From the NCBI RefSeq assembly GCF_000190435.1, contig NC_015152.1:2610458-2674457 (forward strand): a DNA stretch of 64,000 nt, given 5' to 3'. The notes under the pieces were generated by a model, which was not told where the DNA came from, did no database searches, and worked only from the letters and a program-made list of their open reading frames with translations. Below are positions 34,657 through 43,475 of this stretch, piece by piece. The first letter of the stretch is position 1, and each line of letters opens with the position of its first letter. This DNA comes from Sphaerochaeta globosa str. Buddy (GTDB lineage: Bacteria > Spirochaetota > Spirochaetia > Sphaerochaetales > Sphaerochaetaceae). The translations under genes were made by a program, and so were the position numbers.

Positions 34657-34924
34657 TCTCTATTTCACCAACCAATTCAAGAAAGATTATCGAAAAGTGT
34701 CCAAATCCGGGGAGATAACCTTGCTTGATGAGGTAATTGACCTGCTGCGGCAAGGACTATCTCTGCCAGAGAAATTTCGCGATCATGCATTGATCGACTC
34801 CAAGAAATTCAAGAGTCAAAGGGAATGCCACATCAAGCCCGATTGGCTTTTAGTTTACTCTGTGAACAATGAAAAACTTGTCCTTACCTTGACAAGAACG
34901 GGAAGTCATAGCGAATTGTTCTGA
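34649..34924 (+). CDS. yafQ: YafQ-family mRNA interferase toxin
   Basis: A 91-residue ribosome-dependent RNase, same length as E. coli YafQ within a residue. Residues equivalent to the catalytic set are present: His46 (RDHALID), His61 (ECHIKPDW), Asp65, His87 and the terminal Phe91 (RTGSHSELF). It should therefore be active. It overlaps the antitoxin gene by 8 nt, giving coupled translation and a fixed toxin-antitoxin ratio. It cleaves translated mRNA when the antitoxin is degraded, slowing growth under stress. Confidence 0.92.
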   Translation: MFDLYFTNQFKKDYRKVSKSGEITLLDEVIDLLRQGLSLPEKFRDHALIDSKKFKSQRECHIKPDWLLVYSVNNEKLVLTLTRTGSHSELF

Positions 34925-35608
34925 GTCGTGGACGCCTGCATTTCATGGCTTAGCTTGTTCGAATCAGTGGAAGGAGCCAAGAACGCGACGGAAATCATTG
35001 ATATAGCGATTGCTAAATCTGTTTATTACTTCAACACGTAGAGTGCACGGGAAATGAATATAAAACATCAGATGAGAATTCTTAGCATCTGAGTCCTTCA
35101 GATTTGAAAGATCAGCCGATACTGACTGTAAAGCCTATTACTGCAATGGCAATGCCTCATCGATGCTAAAAGCCGGGCAACTAGCTGTATGATCAGTCAA
35201 CTTGTTGAGTGATTTCCCTTCTAGCCACTATCGTTGCATTTCCTTCATAGCAAGCTGAACAATCTCAGCAAACACTACCCTCTTCCAATAAGCCGGCACC
35301 TTCTTCATCCGGTGGCTCTTTCTCATCGAATGCCTCACCCCTTTTTCCATCTCCACCCTCCTACACCTATTTTATGATTTATACGATGTCCTTGTTGAAA
35401 TCGGAAGAAAACGTACCTTTTTCATAAAATAGCAAACCTTATTTCTCCTTTCACAGGATTTGGTTTGAAAGCGTAAAATATCATACCAAACTCGATAGAA
35501 TACTTCATGTACTTCTGACATAGCAGACTTTAGGATTTTGTTATTAGATGCGGCGTTGCCGCTAAACAACTATCCAAATTTTTTATGATTCCCTAAAAGG
35601 AGGAGAAC
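34925..35608. other. Mostly gene-free stretch with decayed frames
   Basis: Right after the toxin stop, a + strand frame of about 38 codons reads LFESVEGAKNATEIIDIAIA and ends at 35041. It has no start codon and resembles the tail of a lost gene, perhaps a transposase. A short minus-strand frame at 35228-35350 is listed separately. The promoter of the 35609 operon must lie in the last 150 bp, where I could not fix -35/-10 boxes; gcggcgttgccgc at about 35549 is a small hairpin. Confidence 0.4.
35228..35350 (-). CDS. Possible 40-residue basic peptide
   Basis: ATG 35350 sits 6 nt after AGGAGG, an ideal ribosome site, and opens a 40-codon frame: MEKGVRHSMRKSHRMKKVPA, YWKRVVFAEIVQLAMKEMQR. The N-terminal half is strongly basic; the second half could form an amphipathic helix. 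It may be a true small protein or the surviving start of a lost gene. No family is recognised. Confidence 0.35.
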   Translation of the reverse strand: MEKGVRHSMRKSHRMKKVPAYWKRVVFAEIVQLAMKEMQR

Positions 35609-36595
35609 ATGAAAAAGACTCTAGTTCTTTTGATGGTTCTGGTTATGTTGGGTTCAGGCGTTCTGTTCGCCCAAGGTCAGAAGGAGACCGGTCTTACCAA
35701 GGTGGGTATTGTCAATCTGCCCCCAGAAGAATCCGGATATCGGCAAGCTAACGTTGAAGACATGAACACTGTGTTCTCAACAGCCAACGGCTATGACGCA
35801 AAACAGACCAACACAATGGACAACAGCGAACAGATCGCTGCCGCGAAAGGCTACATTCGTGACGGAGTGGACTATCTTCTGATCTCAGCAGCAAACGCTT
35901 CTGGATGGGATGACACCCTCAAGTCCGCAAAAGATGCCGGCATAAAAGTAATCCTCTTCGACCGTGCAATCGATACGGACAAAGCCAATTACCAGGCAGC
36001 TCTGCTCTCCGACATGGCCTATGAAGGCAAGAAAGCAGTGGAATGGGTGTTGGGCCTTGGTCTTCCTAAGATCAATCTGATCCTCATTCGCGGACAGATG
36101 GGTTCTGCAGCTGAAATCGGCCGAAGTGGAGCCGTACTCGAAGCCGCAAAAGCTGGAAAGCTCACCATCGTAGCAGATGGAACCGGTGGAGACAGCTGGA
36201 GTCTTGAAGAAGCCCGCAAAGTTGTTGAAGCAGCAATTGCAGCAGGCAAAGATTTCAACGTTATCTACGCAGAAAATGATGGTATGGCACAAGGCGCCGT
36301 TCAGGCACTCGAAGCAGCCGGTATCAGCCATGGCAAAGACGGAAAGGTCAAGGTCATCGGATTTGACTTCAACCGTTTTGCACTTCGCAACGTCCAGGCC
36401 GGTTACTGGGATGCCGACATGCAATGCAATCCCCGTCAGGCAGCTGAGATTTCCAAATGGATAAAGAGTGGAACCATCCCCAGCGGAACCATCTATCAGG
36501 AAGAACTGCTCTTGACTACTGCAACCATTAGCGATGAACTCATCGACAAGTGGGGCATCAACGCAGATCCTGGCAAGGGTGTAATCACCAGGTAA
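35609..36595 (+). CDS. YtfQ-like sugar-binding protein
   Basis: A 328-residue periplasmic type-1 binding protein. Signal peptide MKKTLVLLMVLVMLGSGVLF is followed by AQGQKETG. Mature motifs: PPEESGYRQANVEDMN (about 38-53, equivalent to the ESxWRxAxT region of YtfQ), GVDYLLISAANASGWDDTLK (about 85-104), VILFDRAID, NVIYAENDGMAQGAVQAL (about 217-234) and MQCNPRQAAEIS (about 271-282). The last is the xCNPxxAP region diagnostic of the galactofuranose binder YtfQ. SD AAGGAGGAGAA precedes ATG. Galactofuranose or a related hexose or pentose furanose is the likely ligand; a near relative at 43476-44495 acts as sensor. Confidence 0.9.
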   Translation: MKKTLVLLMVLVMLGSGVLFAQGQKETGLTKVGIVNLPPEESGYRQANVEDMNTVFSTANGYDAKQTNTMDNSEQIAAAKGYIRDGVDYLLISAANASGWDDTLKSAKDAGIKVILFDRAIDTDKANYQAALLSDMAYEGKKAVEWVLGLGLPKINLILIRGQMGSAAEIGRSGAVLEAAKAGKLTIVADGTGGDSWSLEEARKVVEAAIAAGKDFNVIYAENDGMAQGAVQALEAAGISHGKDGKVKVIGFDFNRFALRNVQAGYWDADMQCNPRQAAEISKWIKSGTIPSGTIYQEELLLTTATISDELIDKWGINADPGKGVITR

Positions 36596-36631
36596 GTAAT
36601 CGTAAGATTTTCGATCACAACGAAGCTATGT

Positions 36632-36663
36632 GTGCAGTGTGGTATGTGAATACCGCACCGCAC
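36632..36663 (+). terminator. Intercistronic hairpin after YtfQ-like gene
   Basis: A 14-position stem: gtgc/gcac, one mismatch, gtg/cac, a G-T pair, ggtat/atacc, with a 4-nt loop. It lies 36 nt after the binding-protein stop and 35 nt before the ATPase start. No long T run follows. Confidence 0.6.
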
Positions 36664-36698
36664 CTAGCTTTTCCCTATGAGCATAAGGAGATCTTGGA

Positions 36699-38216
36699 TT
36701 GTTGTCAGAAACCATACTCGAAATGAAGGATATCTGCAAATCATTTCCCGGAGTCAAAGCTCTGGACGGCGTGGACTTCAAACTCCGAAAGGGGGAGATC
36801 CATGCTCTCATGGGAGAAAACGGAGCAGGCAAATCCACACTGATTAAAGTCATTACCGGAGTCTACGAAAAGGACGCCGGCTTAATTACCTTACAGGGAG
36901 AACCTATCCACTGTAAGACACCGGAAGAAGCGCAAAACAAAGGAATAGGCACCGTCTATCAGGAAATAATGCTGTGTTCGAATTTAACTGTGGCAGAGAA
37001 TATGTGTATCGGCCGCAGTCACAGCTCATTTGTCAATTGGAAGCAAATGAACGAAAAGGCGGCGCAGTTGCTTGCATCACTGGGTATTCCAGCAAGCCCG
37101 ATCCAGGAACTTTCAAGCTGCTCGCTTGCGGTACAGCAGATGATTGCAATCGCCCGTGCAGTCGATATGGACTGCAAGATCCTCATACTCGACGAGCCAA
37201 CTTCCTCTCTTGATGAAGACGAGGTACAGAAACTCTTCGCCCTCATGCGTGAGTTGAAAGAGCGGGGCGTGGGAATCATCTTTATCACTCACTTTCTCGA
37301 GCAGGTATATGAAATCAGCGATAGAATTACCGTGCTTCGCAATGGGAAGCTGGTAGGCGAATATGAAACATCCTCGCTTTCCCAATTCGACCTCATCTCA
37401 AAGATGCTGGGAAATGTACTTGAGGATATTACCAAATTACAAAAACATGAGCCGATTGTAACCGACACCACCATCCCGGTCTTTGAAGGGAGAGAGCTTT
37501 CAAGTGCCGCAGGAGTAAGACCCTTCAACTTTACCATACAAAAAGGTGAAGTGAATGGGTTTGCCGGACTGCTCGGCTCCGGACGCAGTGAAAGTGCCCG
37601 TGCAATTTTCGCAGCAGATAAGGTAACCGGTGGTGAAGTAAGAATGAAGGGTAAGCGGGTGAAGATCAAAACACCCCTGCAAGCCATACAGCAAGGAATA
37701 GGATATTTGCCCGAAGACCGCAAAGACGATGGAATCATCGATGACCTGTCGGTACGAGACAATATCATTCTCACCCTGCAGGTCCTGAAAGGATTTTTCA
37801 AACCGCTCTCATTAAAACAGGCACAGACCTTTGCCGAAGAGTATATTGAGAAGTTGAATATCAAGACTCCGACTCCCAACACGCCGATCAAATCTCTTTC
37901 TGGAGGCAACCAGCAGAAAGTCATTCTGGCCCGATGGTTGCTTACCAACCCGGAGTACTTGATCCTGGATGAACCAACCCGTGGTATCGATGTTGGCACC
38001 AAAGTCGAGATTCAGAAACTTGTACTCAAGCTCGCAAGTGAAGGAATGAGCTTGACATTCATCTCTTCAGAAATTGAAGAGATGCTGAGAACCTGTTCCC
38101 GTTTGATAGTCATGAAAGACCGTGAAATTGTAGCAGAACTCAAGGGAACAGAGTTGACGGAGAACGATGTAATGAACGTAATCGCACAGGGGGGAAAGAC
38201 CAAATGCGCAAATTGA
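36699..38216 (+). CDS. YtfR-like sugar ABC transporter ATP-binding protein
   Basis: A 505-residue dual ATPase. TTG at 36699 is used because AAGGAG lies 8 nt upstream; the next in-frame ATG (36723) has none. Domain 1: Walker A MGENGAGKST (about 38-47), signature SCSLAVQQMIAIARA and Walker B ILILDEPTSSLD. Domain 2: GLLGSGRSESAR, LSGGNQQKVILARWL and LILDEPTRGIDVGT, both canonical. It powers the two permeases downstream, as YtfR does in the E. coli galactofuranose system with the same gene order. It overlaps the next gene by 13 nt. Confidence 0.93.
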   Translation: MLSETILEMKDICKSFPGVKALDGVDFKLRKGEIHALMGENGAGKSTLIKVITGVYEKDAGLITLQGEPIHCKTPEEAQNKGIGTVYQEIMLCSNLTVAENMCIGRSHSSFVNWKQMNEKAAQLLASLGIPASPIQELSSCSLAVQQMIAIARAVDMDCKILILDEPTSSLDEDEVQKLFALMRELKERGVGIIFITHFLEQVYEISDRITVLRNGKLVGEYETSSLSQFDLISKMLGNVLEDITKLQKHEPIVTDTTIPVFEGRELSSAAGVRPFNFTIQKGEVNGFAGLLGSGRSESARAIFAADKVTGGEVRMKGKRVKIKTPLQAIQQGIGYLPEDRKDDGIIDDLSVRDNIILTLQVLKGFFKPLSLKQAQTFAEEYIEKLNIKTPTPNTPIKSLSGGNQQKVILARWLLTNPEYLILDEPTRGIDVGTKVEIQKLVLKLASEGMSLTFISSEIEEMLRTCSRLIVMKDREIVAELKGTELTENDVMNVIAQGGKTKCAN

Positions 38217-39298
38217 TAAAAAACTTTTCTTACCTGTTTCTCCCTCTCTCGGTTTTGGCGCTGCTCATTATCATTAATTTGATAAAGGGTGCCGACTATT
38301 TCTCCATAACCATGGTAAACGGGGCACTCTACGGGAATATTCCGAATATCTTGTTTGGGGCCTCCGAGCTGGTCATCCTGTCCATAGGCATGACGCTGGT
38401 AACGGCAGCTTCACGAGGACAGGACATCAGCATCGGAGAGAGTGCCACCATTACTTCTGCGGTATTTGTGCTGTTTGTGCTACAGGCCGGTGAGGTCACC
38501 CTGTTTACCATAGTGATGGGTTTCCTCTTAAGTTGTGTTGCAGGCTTGGCTCTTGGCGCATTCAACGGTGCCTTGGTTTCAGTATTCAAGGTTCAGCCAA
38601 TGGTTGCATCACTTATCCTGTTTACAGGTGGCCGGTCGATAGCCTTCATGATCGACGGAAAATTATCTCCCATCCTTGCGAACGATATATCGAATAAAAT
38701 CGGTACGGTTATTCCAGGAGTACCAATACAGACTCCAATAATCCTGACTGTTGTCTTCATCGTGTTTGTTGCAGTGCTGTTCAAGACTACAACGCTCAAG
38801 CTCTATGTAGAGACCGTGGGGATCAACCCGAATGCTGCACGCCTCAATGGTATCAATCCCAAGAAAATCATATTTTTGACCTTCTTGATTATGGGATTCT
38901 GTTCCGCAGTTGCAGGTTTCATTGCAGTGAACAAAGCAGGGCGTCACGATAGCGTCAACTTGCTCAAACTTATCATGATGGATGCGATTCTCGCCGTGGC
39001 CATAGGCGGAAACTCACTGAGCGGTGGGAAGTTCAGCATTACCGGTTCCATAATCGGTGCGTACACGATAGAGATGCTGAATAGGACCCTGCTGAGGCTG
39101 GAGATTGAACCCGCGATGATCAAGGTTTTCAAGGCGGTCTTCATAATCATTCTCATGGTGGTCTCATCGCCTGTAGTCAGGGTTTTTATCAGCAAATCCC
39201 TGGACAAGGTTCGAGCGTGGAGAATTCCTGCAAGCCAGAGCAAGGGTGGAGCTTCAACCATTCCCCCCACGAACACAGCCAAAAAGAAGGAGGAATAG
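38204..39298 (+). CDS. YtfT-like sugar ABC transporter permease
   Basis: A 364-residue permease with about ten hydrophobic helices. Conserved regions: LVILSIGMTLVTAASRGQDI followed by SIGES (about 55-80), where the usual GGIDLS reads RGQDIS as in YtfT, then ALVSVFKVQPMVASLILFTG (about 123-142), AVGINPNAARLNGI-type text (VGINPNAARLNGINPKK) and AVAIGGNSLSGGKFSITGS (about 263-281). A hydrophilic tail ends in TAKKKEE. Pairs with the YjfF-like protein, whose start lies just after its stop. Confidence 0.92.
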   Translation: MRKLIKNFSYLFLPLSVLALLIIINLIKGADYFSITMVNGALYGNIPNILFGASELVILSIGMTLVTAASRGQDISIGESATITSAVFVLFVLQAGEVTLFTIVMGFLLSCVAGLALGAFNGALVSVFKVQPMVASLILFTGGRSIAFMIDGKLSPILANDISNKIGTVIPGVPIQTPIILTVVFIVFVAVLFKTTTLKLYVETVGINPNAARLNGINPKKIIFLTFLIMGFCSAVAGFIAVNKAGRHDSVNLLKLIMMDAILAVAIGGNSLSGGKFSITGSIIGAYTIEMLNRTLLRLEIEPAMIKVFKAVFIIILMVVSSPVVRVFISKSLDKVRAWRIPASQSKGGASTIPPTNTAKKKEE

Positions 39299-39299
39299 G

Positions 39300-40391
39300 A
39301 TGGCATCTATGAATGTAATCAAACCAAAAGCAAGACTATCGAATTCGAATATTCTATTTCTCATCGCTGCAGTCATATTTGTGCTGATGTACCTGTTTGC
39401 AATTATCTGGTATCCAGCCAGTTTCATGCAGTTTCAGACGTTCTTTGACTTATTCAACCTCAATGCCCCACTCATCATCATGACACTTGGACTATGCATC
39501 GTTATGATCGGTGGCGGTATCGACATCTCCATCGGCTCAGTATGTGGGTTGATAACAATGGCCTGTGCAGTCTTCCTCCAGTCTAAGTCAGGGAGCATCG
39601 CCGGTGCCATCCTTATTGCACTGGGCATAGGCATTGCGTTCGGAATCCTGCAAGGATATCTCATAGCCTATCTTGAGATTCAACCGTTTATCATTACCTT
39701 GTCAGGGTTGTTCCTGGCACAGGGACTGTTGACGACACTCCATAAGGACCCTATCAATGTCACCATGCCTGCATTCGTGAGTTTGAGGGATTTTGATATA
39801 GTGATCACATGGCTTGGTACGAAAAACAGACTGGGAATCTTCATTCCGTGTGAAATAAAACCCGGTGCTATACTTGTTGTAATCCTTCTTGCCATTCTTG
39901 CGTCCTTGATGAAGTGGTCGCGCTTCGGGCGCAATGTCTACGCCGTCGGTGGCAATAGTCGCAGCGCTATGATGCTCGGCATCAACGTAAAGAGAACGAT
40001 ATTCATCACCTATGTGATTAGTGGATTGACGGCCGGTATCGCGGGTTTTGTGTACATAATGACAACAGGAGCAGGCAATGTCGGAAATGCGGCAGGAGCC
40101 GAAATGAAAGCAATAGCCTCGGCTATCATAGGTGGTACGTTGCTCAACGGCGGCGTAGGAAACCTGCTTGGCGCCCCTATAGGCACGTTGACGCTTCTGA
40201 TAATCAACGAACTAATCCGAGCAGCGGGAGTTCAATCAAACTTCCAAGCAATGGTAAGCGGACTTTTGCTCTATTTCTTCATCGTGCTGCAAAGCGTCAT
40301 CATGTCGCTTCGTGACAGAAAAAGAATCAGTATTGCGCTACCGCCTTGGTTGCGGCTGTCGGACAAGGATCAAGCCCAAAATCATAAATAG
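39300..40391 (+). CDS. YjfF-like sugar ABC transporter permease
   Basis: A 363-residue permease. ATG 39300 follows AAGGAGG and lies 1 nt after the previous stop; an upstream in-frame reading inside the YtfT-like gene is rejected. Motifs: MTLGLCIVMIGGGIDISIGS (about 61-80), YLIAYLEIQPFIITLSGLFL (about 120-139), VGGNSRSAMMLGINVKR and IASAIIGGTLLNGGVGNLLG (about 270-289). It completes the four-gene YtfQRT/YjfF-type importer. The gene converges on the response regulator of the matching sensor system. Confidence 0.92.
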   Translation: MASMNVIKPKARLSNSNILFLIAAVIFVLMYLFAIIWYPASFMQFQTFFDLFNLNAPLIIMTLGLCIVMIGGGIDISIGSVCGLITMACAVFLQSKSGSIAGAILIALGIGIAFGILQGYLIAYLEIQPFIITLSGLFLAQGLLTTLHKDPINVTMPAFVSLRDFDIVITWLGTKNRLGIFIPCEIKPGAILVVILLAILASLMKWSRFGRNVYAVGGNSRSAMMLGINVKRTIFITYVISGLTAGIAGFVYIMTTGAGNVGNAAGAEMKAIASAIIGGTLLNGGVGNLLGAPIGTLTLLIINELIRAAGVQSNFQAMVSGLLLYFFIVLQSVIMSLRDRKRISIALPPWLRLSDKDQAQNHK

Positions 40392-40419
40392 CCGCAAAGG
40401 CTAGCGAGAGACTCCATTT

Positions 40420-42009
40420 TCAATTCAGGCATTTGCTCCCGGTTCTAAATTCCCGGGGGGAAATGCCTGTATGTTTCTTGAAAATATAACTGAAATAATG
40501 GGGATCACCAAATCCTACATCGTAGGCGATGTCCGCACTTCTGAGCGCTGTCGTCAGCAACAGGTCTTTCGATGTATTAATACGGACTCGAGTAAGATAT
40601 TCAATGAAGGTCTCCCCGGTTTCCTGAGAAAAGATGGTACTGAAATGGTTTGGACTAACATGCACGATCGAGGCCACTGAGTGCAGGGAAATATCTTGGT
40701 CGGCAAAATGCAGGTTTATATGCTGCTTCGCCTTCTGAATCATTTCATAGTATTTGCCCGCTGATTTTAAATCCCTGAAATCTATGAATGCATCCAGGAT
40801 TGACTTCACACCGTCACAGAAAGTCTCTTTTGAGCCGGCTATCTCTGAAAGCTGCGATTTATTTGCTACCCATGGTATAACTTCCTGAACAACACCACCC
40901 AGTTCATCAATAATCCTTGATATAGCCACCATAAGATCATAGAGAAGGTAATAGCTTATGAGAGTGGTCTGAAAAGGGTCATCGCCTATCATGGTCATAT
41001 ACTGGGCGATGATTTCGTTGATACCTGATTTCTTTACATATTTCAGCCGCTCCGATATGGGGCTACCGTCCAGTTTTAAAAAATCAATTTCCGAAAAGGA
41101 GTTCAGGTCATGTATTCCAAATATCAGGTTCTGACCGGTTTTAACAGAAAATTTTATAGCTTTTTCCGCATCAGCATAGGATTGCGACAGGCTTCCGATT
41201 CGCTCAACGAAAGAGCCTATTCCAATGGTTACCATGCAGTCGGTGTTTCGTTCAACCTCATATTTGATCGCCTGGCCTAATGTATAAGCAGTCTCCTCGA
41301 GCGATTCAGATACAAGCTGCATCAACAGCAGGATGATGGAGTCCCTGCTTTGTGAAAAGCATACCACCTCTTCTTGATTGTCAATAAGACTGTTTATATG
41401 GAGCTTGGCGGTAATCAAATTGGAATAGTCCTCAGAGGAGATGGAAAGCTTGATGATTGCTGCAAGATAGCCATGGGCGATGAGGTCTATGCCCATATCA
41501 CCTCCTTTCTCAAGCGCATCTTCCGTTTTGACAATACCGGTTACCAAGTCGCATAGCCAGCGTTCCCTAATCAAGTCCGAATTGGATTGGGCCTGCTGTT
41601 TAAGGTTCTCTATGCTTGAAAGGTGCTTTTTTTCCTGTTCAATCGTATCTACCAGTTTATTAAGCGTTTCTAGCATACCTGAGGCAGAAATGGGTTTGAG
41701 AAGGTATTCGTCAACACCGATTGATATTGCCTCTTGTGCGTACTGAAATTCATCATGCCCTGAAATTATGATTATTTTTATCCAGGGAAGTATCTTCTTG
41801 ATAATTCTAGAAAGGCTAAGTCCATCAACAAACGGCATTCTAATATCAGTAATCAGGATATCGGGTTTCAAATCCTTCATAATTGATAGGGCCATCTCGC
41901 CGTCGGAAGCTTCACCCACGAGGACAAAGGGGCCTGTCCCCGACTGAATGCTGTTTCGCAGCCCTTCACGTACTACTATCTCGTCTTCTGCAATAAAAAC
42001 CTTATACAT
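40420..42009 (-). CDS. YesN-type response regulator with AraC domain, partner of 42002-43474
   Basis: A 529-residue regulator. ATG 42009 follows GAGGT; a TTG at 42018 is the alternative. Receiver: IAEDEIVVREG, phospho-acceptor Asp55 in ILITDIRMPF, and Lys in YLLKPISA. The C-terminal AraC domain (about 425-525) reads ISLHSVASIVHVSPNHFSTI and SADIAYDVGFGDPHYFSYIF, closing KKHTGISPREFRTG. It overlaps the kinase stop by 8 nt. It should control the convergent YtfQRT-like operon once the sensory lipoprotein reports the sugar. Its last 40 bases form one arm of a possible terminator. Confidence 0.92.
   Translation of the reverse strand: MYKVFIAEDEIVVREGLRNSIQSGTGPFVLVGEASDGEMALSIMKDLKPDILITDIRMPFVDGLSLSRIIKKILPWIKIIIISGHDEFQYAQEAISIGVDEYLLKPISASGMLETLNKLVDTIEQEKKHLSSIENLKQQAQSNSDLIRERWLCDLVTGIVKTEDALEKGGDMGIDLIAHGYLAAIIKLSISSEDYSNLITAKLHINSLIDNQEEVVCFSQSRDSIILLLMQLVSESLEETAYTLGQAIKYEVERNTDCMVTIGIGSFVERIGSLSQSYADAEKAIKFSVKTGQNLIFGIHDLNSFSEIDFLKLDGSPISERLKYVKKSGINEIIAQYMTMIGDDPFQTTLISYYLLYDLMVAISRIIDELGGVVQEVIPWVANKSQLSEIAGSKETFCDGVKSILDAFIDFRDLKSAGKYYEMIQKAKQHINLHFADQDISLHSVASIVHVSPNHFSTIFSQETGETFIEYLTRVRINTSKDLLLTTALRSADIAYDVGFGDPHYFSYIFKKHTGISPREFRTGSKCLN
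40426..40469. terminator. Possible bidirectional terminator between convergent operons
   Basis: caggcattt (40426-40434) pairs with aaatgcctg (40461-40469), and inside it cccgg/ccggg (40438-40442, 40453-40457) gives a second stem. It sits 34 nt past the YjfF-like stop and within the last codons of the convergent regulator gene, so it may serve as a shared end point. Confidence 0.4.
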
Positions 42010-43474
42010 TGAATCCAACCTCAGGTACGCTGAAATACACGGTAGTACCCTTTTGATACTGACTTGTTATTTCCAGCTTTGTGCTAGCATCATAATACAG
42101 CTCAAGTCTCTTATTAACATTATACAGTCCATAGACATTGTTCAAATCCTCGGGATCGGCCGAACCACTAATCTGTTTCATGATGTTCGCTAATTTTTCT
42201 TGTGTCATTCCTATTCCATTGTCCTGAACGGAAAAACAAAGGCGATTGTTTTCACGCCAGCCCTTCACCGACAATAATCCACGACCCCTTTTGTTCTTAA
42301 TTCCATGGTACAATGCGTTTTCAACAAGAGGCTGGAGCAATAGTTTCAAAATTTGACAGTCTGCCATCTCAGGCATGTACTCGATTTCATAATCCAGGAT
42401 GTCCCTATATCTAATTTTCTGAATAGTCAGATAGCTTTTCACATGCTCAAATTCCTCGCTGACCGTGAGAAAATCTTTGCCCTTGTTGAGAGATATCCTG
42501 AAAAAACTGGAAAAGGCACGGGTAATGTCAATGACCTGATCATTTTTCTTTTCTTCTGCAAGCCAGACTATCGTATCGAATGTGTTATAGAGAAAATGTG
42601 GTGTAATCTGAGCCTGAAGGGCCTTCATCTCCGATTTCTGAAGGTTTTGCTGTTCCCGCACATTCTCTGCGATCAATGCTTGGATTTTGACTGCCATGAT
42701 GTTCAGGTTGTCGGTCAGACCGTCAAGCTCGCTTACCTGCGGAAGTTTTACCCTGACAGAGAAATCTCCCTCAGCAATTCTTTTAGACAGGTTCTCAAGT
42801 CTTTTAATAGGATTATTGATACTGGCAGTCACTGAACGTTGGGTAAAAACAGCAAAGATGGTAACAAAAAATACGGTAAAAATCTGAATGACTGTAAGTA
42901 CGAAAGTAATACGTTTATGATGCTCATTTGTTATCGTTGCCGATTCTATCACCCGTACAATAAAATCCTGAAGGATATCATAGATAAGGGCGGATACCCC
43001 TCGAATTTCATCGAGGATTTCTTCATTTTCACTCACCAGAGACTGGTTCGCTATCTGACTTCCCAACCGGTCAACATTGCGCTTCAGCGTATCGACTGCC
43101 CTACCCGCCACTTCAAGCATCTGTCGGTTTTCTCGCTCTTCAGTCGTTTGCATGATATCATCCAGGCTCTCGTTGATCCCATCAATGATGTCGTACTGCC
43201 TACCTTCATCGAATTTCTTTTTTCCAGCAACGATATCCCATATTTCGTCTGAGATTTCCATCTTTACTGTCTGGTTGAGACGGTTTGTCTTGCTGACATT
43301 GGTTATGATACGGTCATAGCGACCCATTTGGACAACAAACGAAACAATCGTAATAACAGGAGGTGTTATCATCAGAAGGATTATGATCACGTAGGAAATC
43401 TTAATTCTCTCTTTTATGCTTCTGCTTTTGAACACTGAGAAAATCTTATCAACAATGGATGTATGTTTCTTCAT
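42002..43474 (-). CDS. YesM-type membrane sensor histidine kinase (three-component system)
   Basis: A 490-residue kinase starting at ATG 43474, 1 nt after the lipoprotein stop; GTG 43486 is possible. A first transmembrane helix lies at about 26-48, an extracytoplasmic helical region at about 49-190 and a second helix at about 195-218. A HAMP domain follows (ENLSKRIAEGDFSVRVKLPQ), then His_kinase with the phospho-acceptor in AQITPHFLYNTFDTIVW, and an ATPase domain with QPLVENALYHGIKNKRGRG and FSVQDNGIGM. It is genetically coupled both to the sensory binding lipoprotein and to the regulator, so signal probably passes from lipoprotein to kinase at the membrane surface. Confidence 0.92.
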   Translation of the reverse strand: MKKHTSIVDKIFSVFKSRSIKERIKISYVIIILLMITPPVITIVSFVVQMGRYDRIITNVSKTNRLNQTVKMEISDEIWDIVAGKKKFDEGRQYDIIDGINESLDDIMQTTEERENRQMLEVAGRAVDTLKRNVDRLGSQIANQSLVSENEEILDEIRGVSALIYDILQDFIVRVIESATITNEHHKRITFVLTVIQIFTVFFVTIFAVFTQRSVTASINNPIKRLENLSKRIAEGDFSVRVKLPQVSELDGLTDNLNIMAVKIQALIAENVREQQNLQKSEMKALQAQITPHFLYNTFDTIVWLAEEKKNDQVIDITRAFSSFFRISLNKGKDFLTVSEEFEHVKSYLTIQKIRYRDILDYEIEYMPEMADCQILKLLLQPLVENALYHGIKNKRGRGLLSVKGWRENNRLCFSVQDNGIGMTQEKLANIMKQISGSADPEDLNNVYGLYNVNKRLELYYDASTKLEITSQYQKGTTVYFSVPEVGFNV

Positions 43475-43475
43475 A

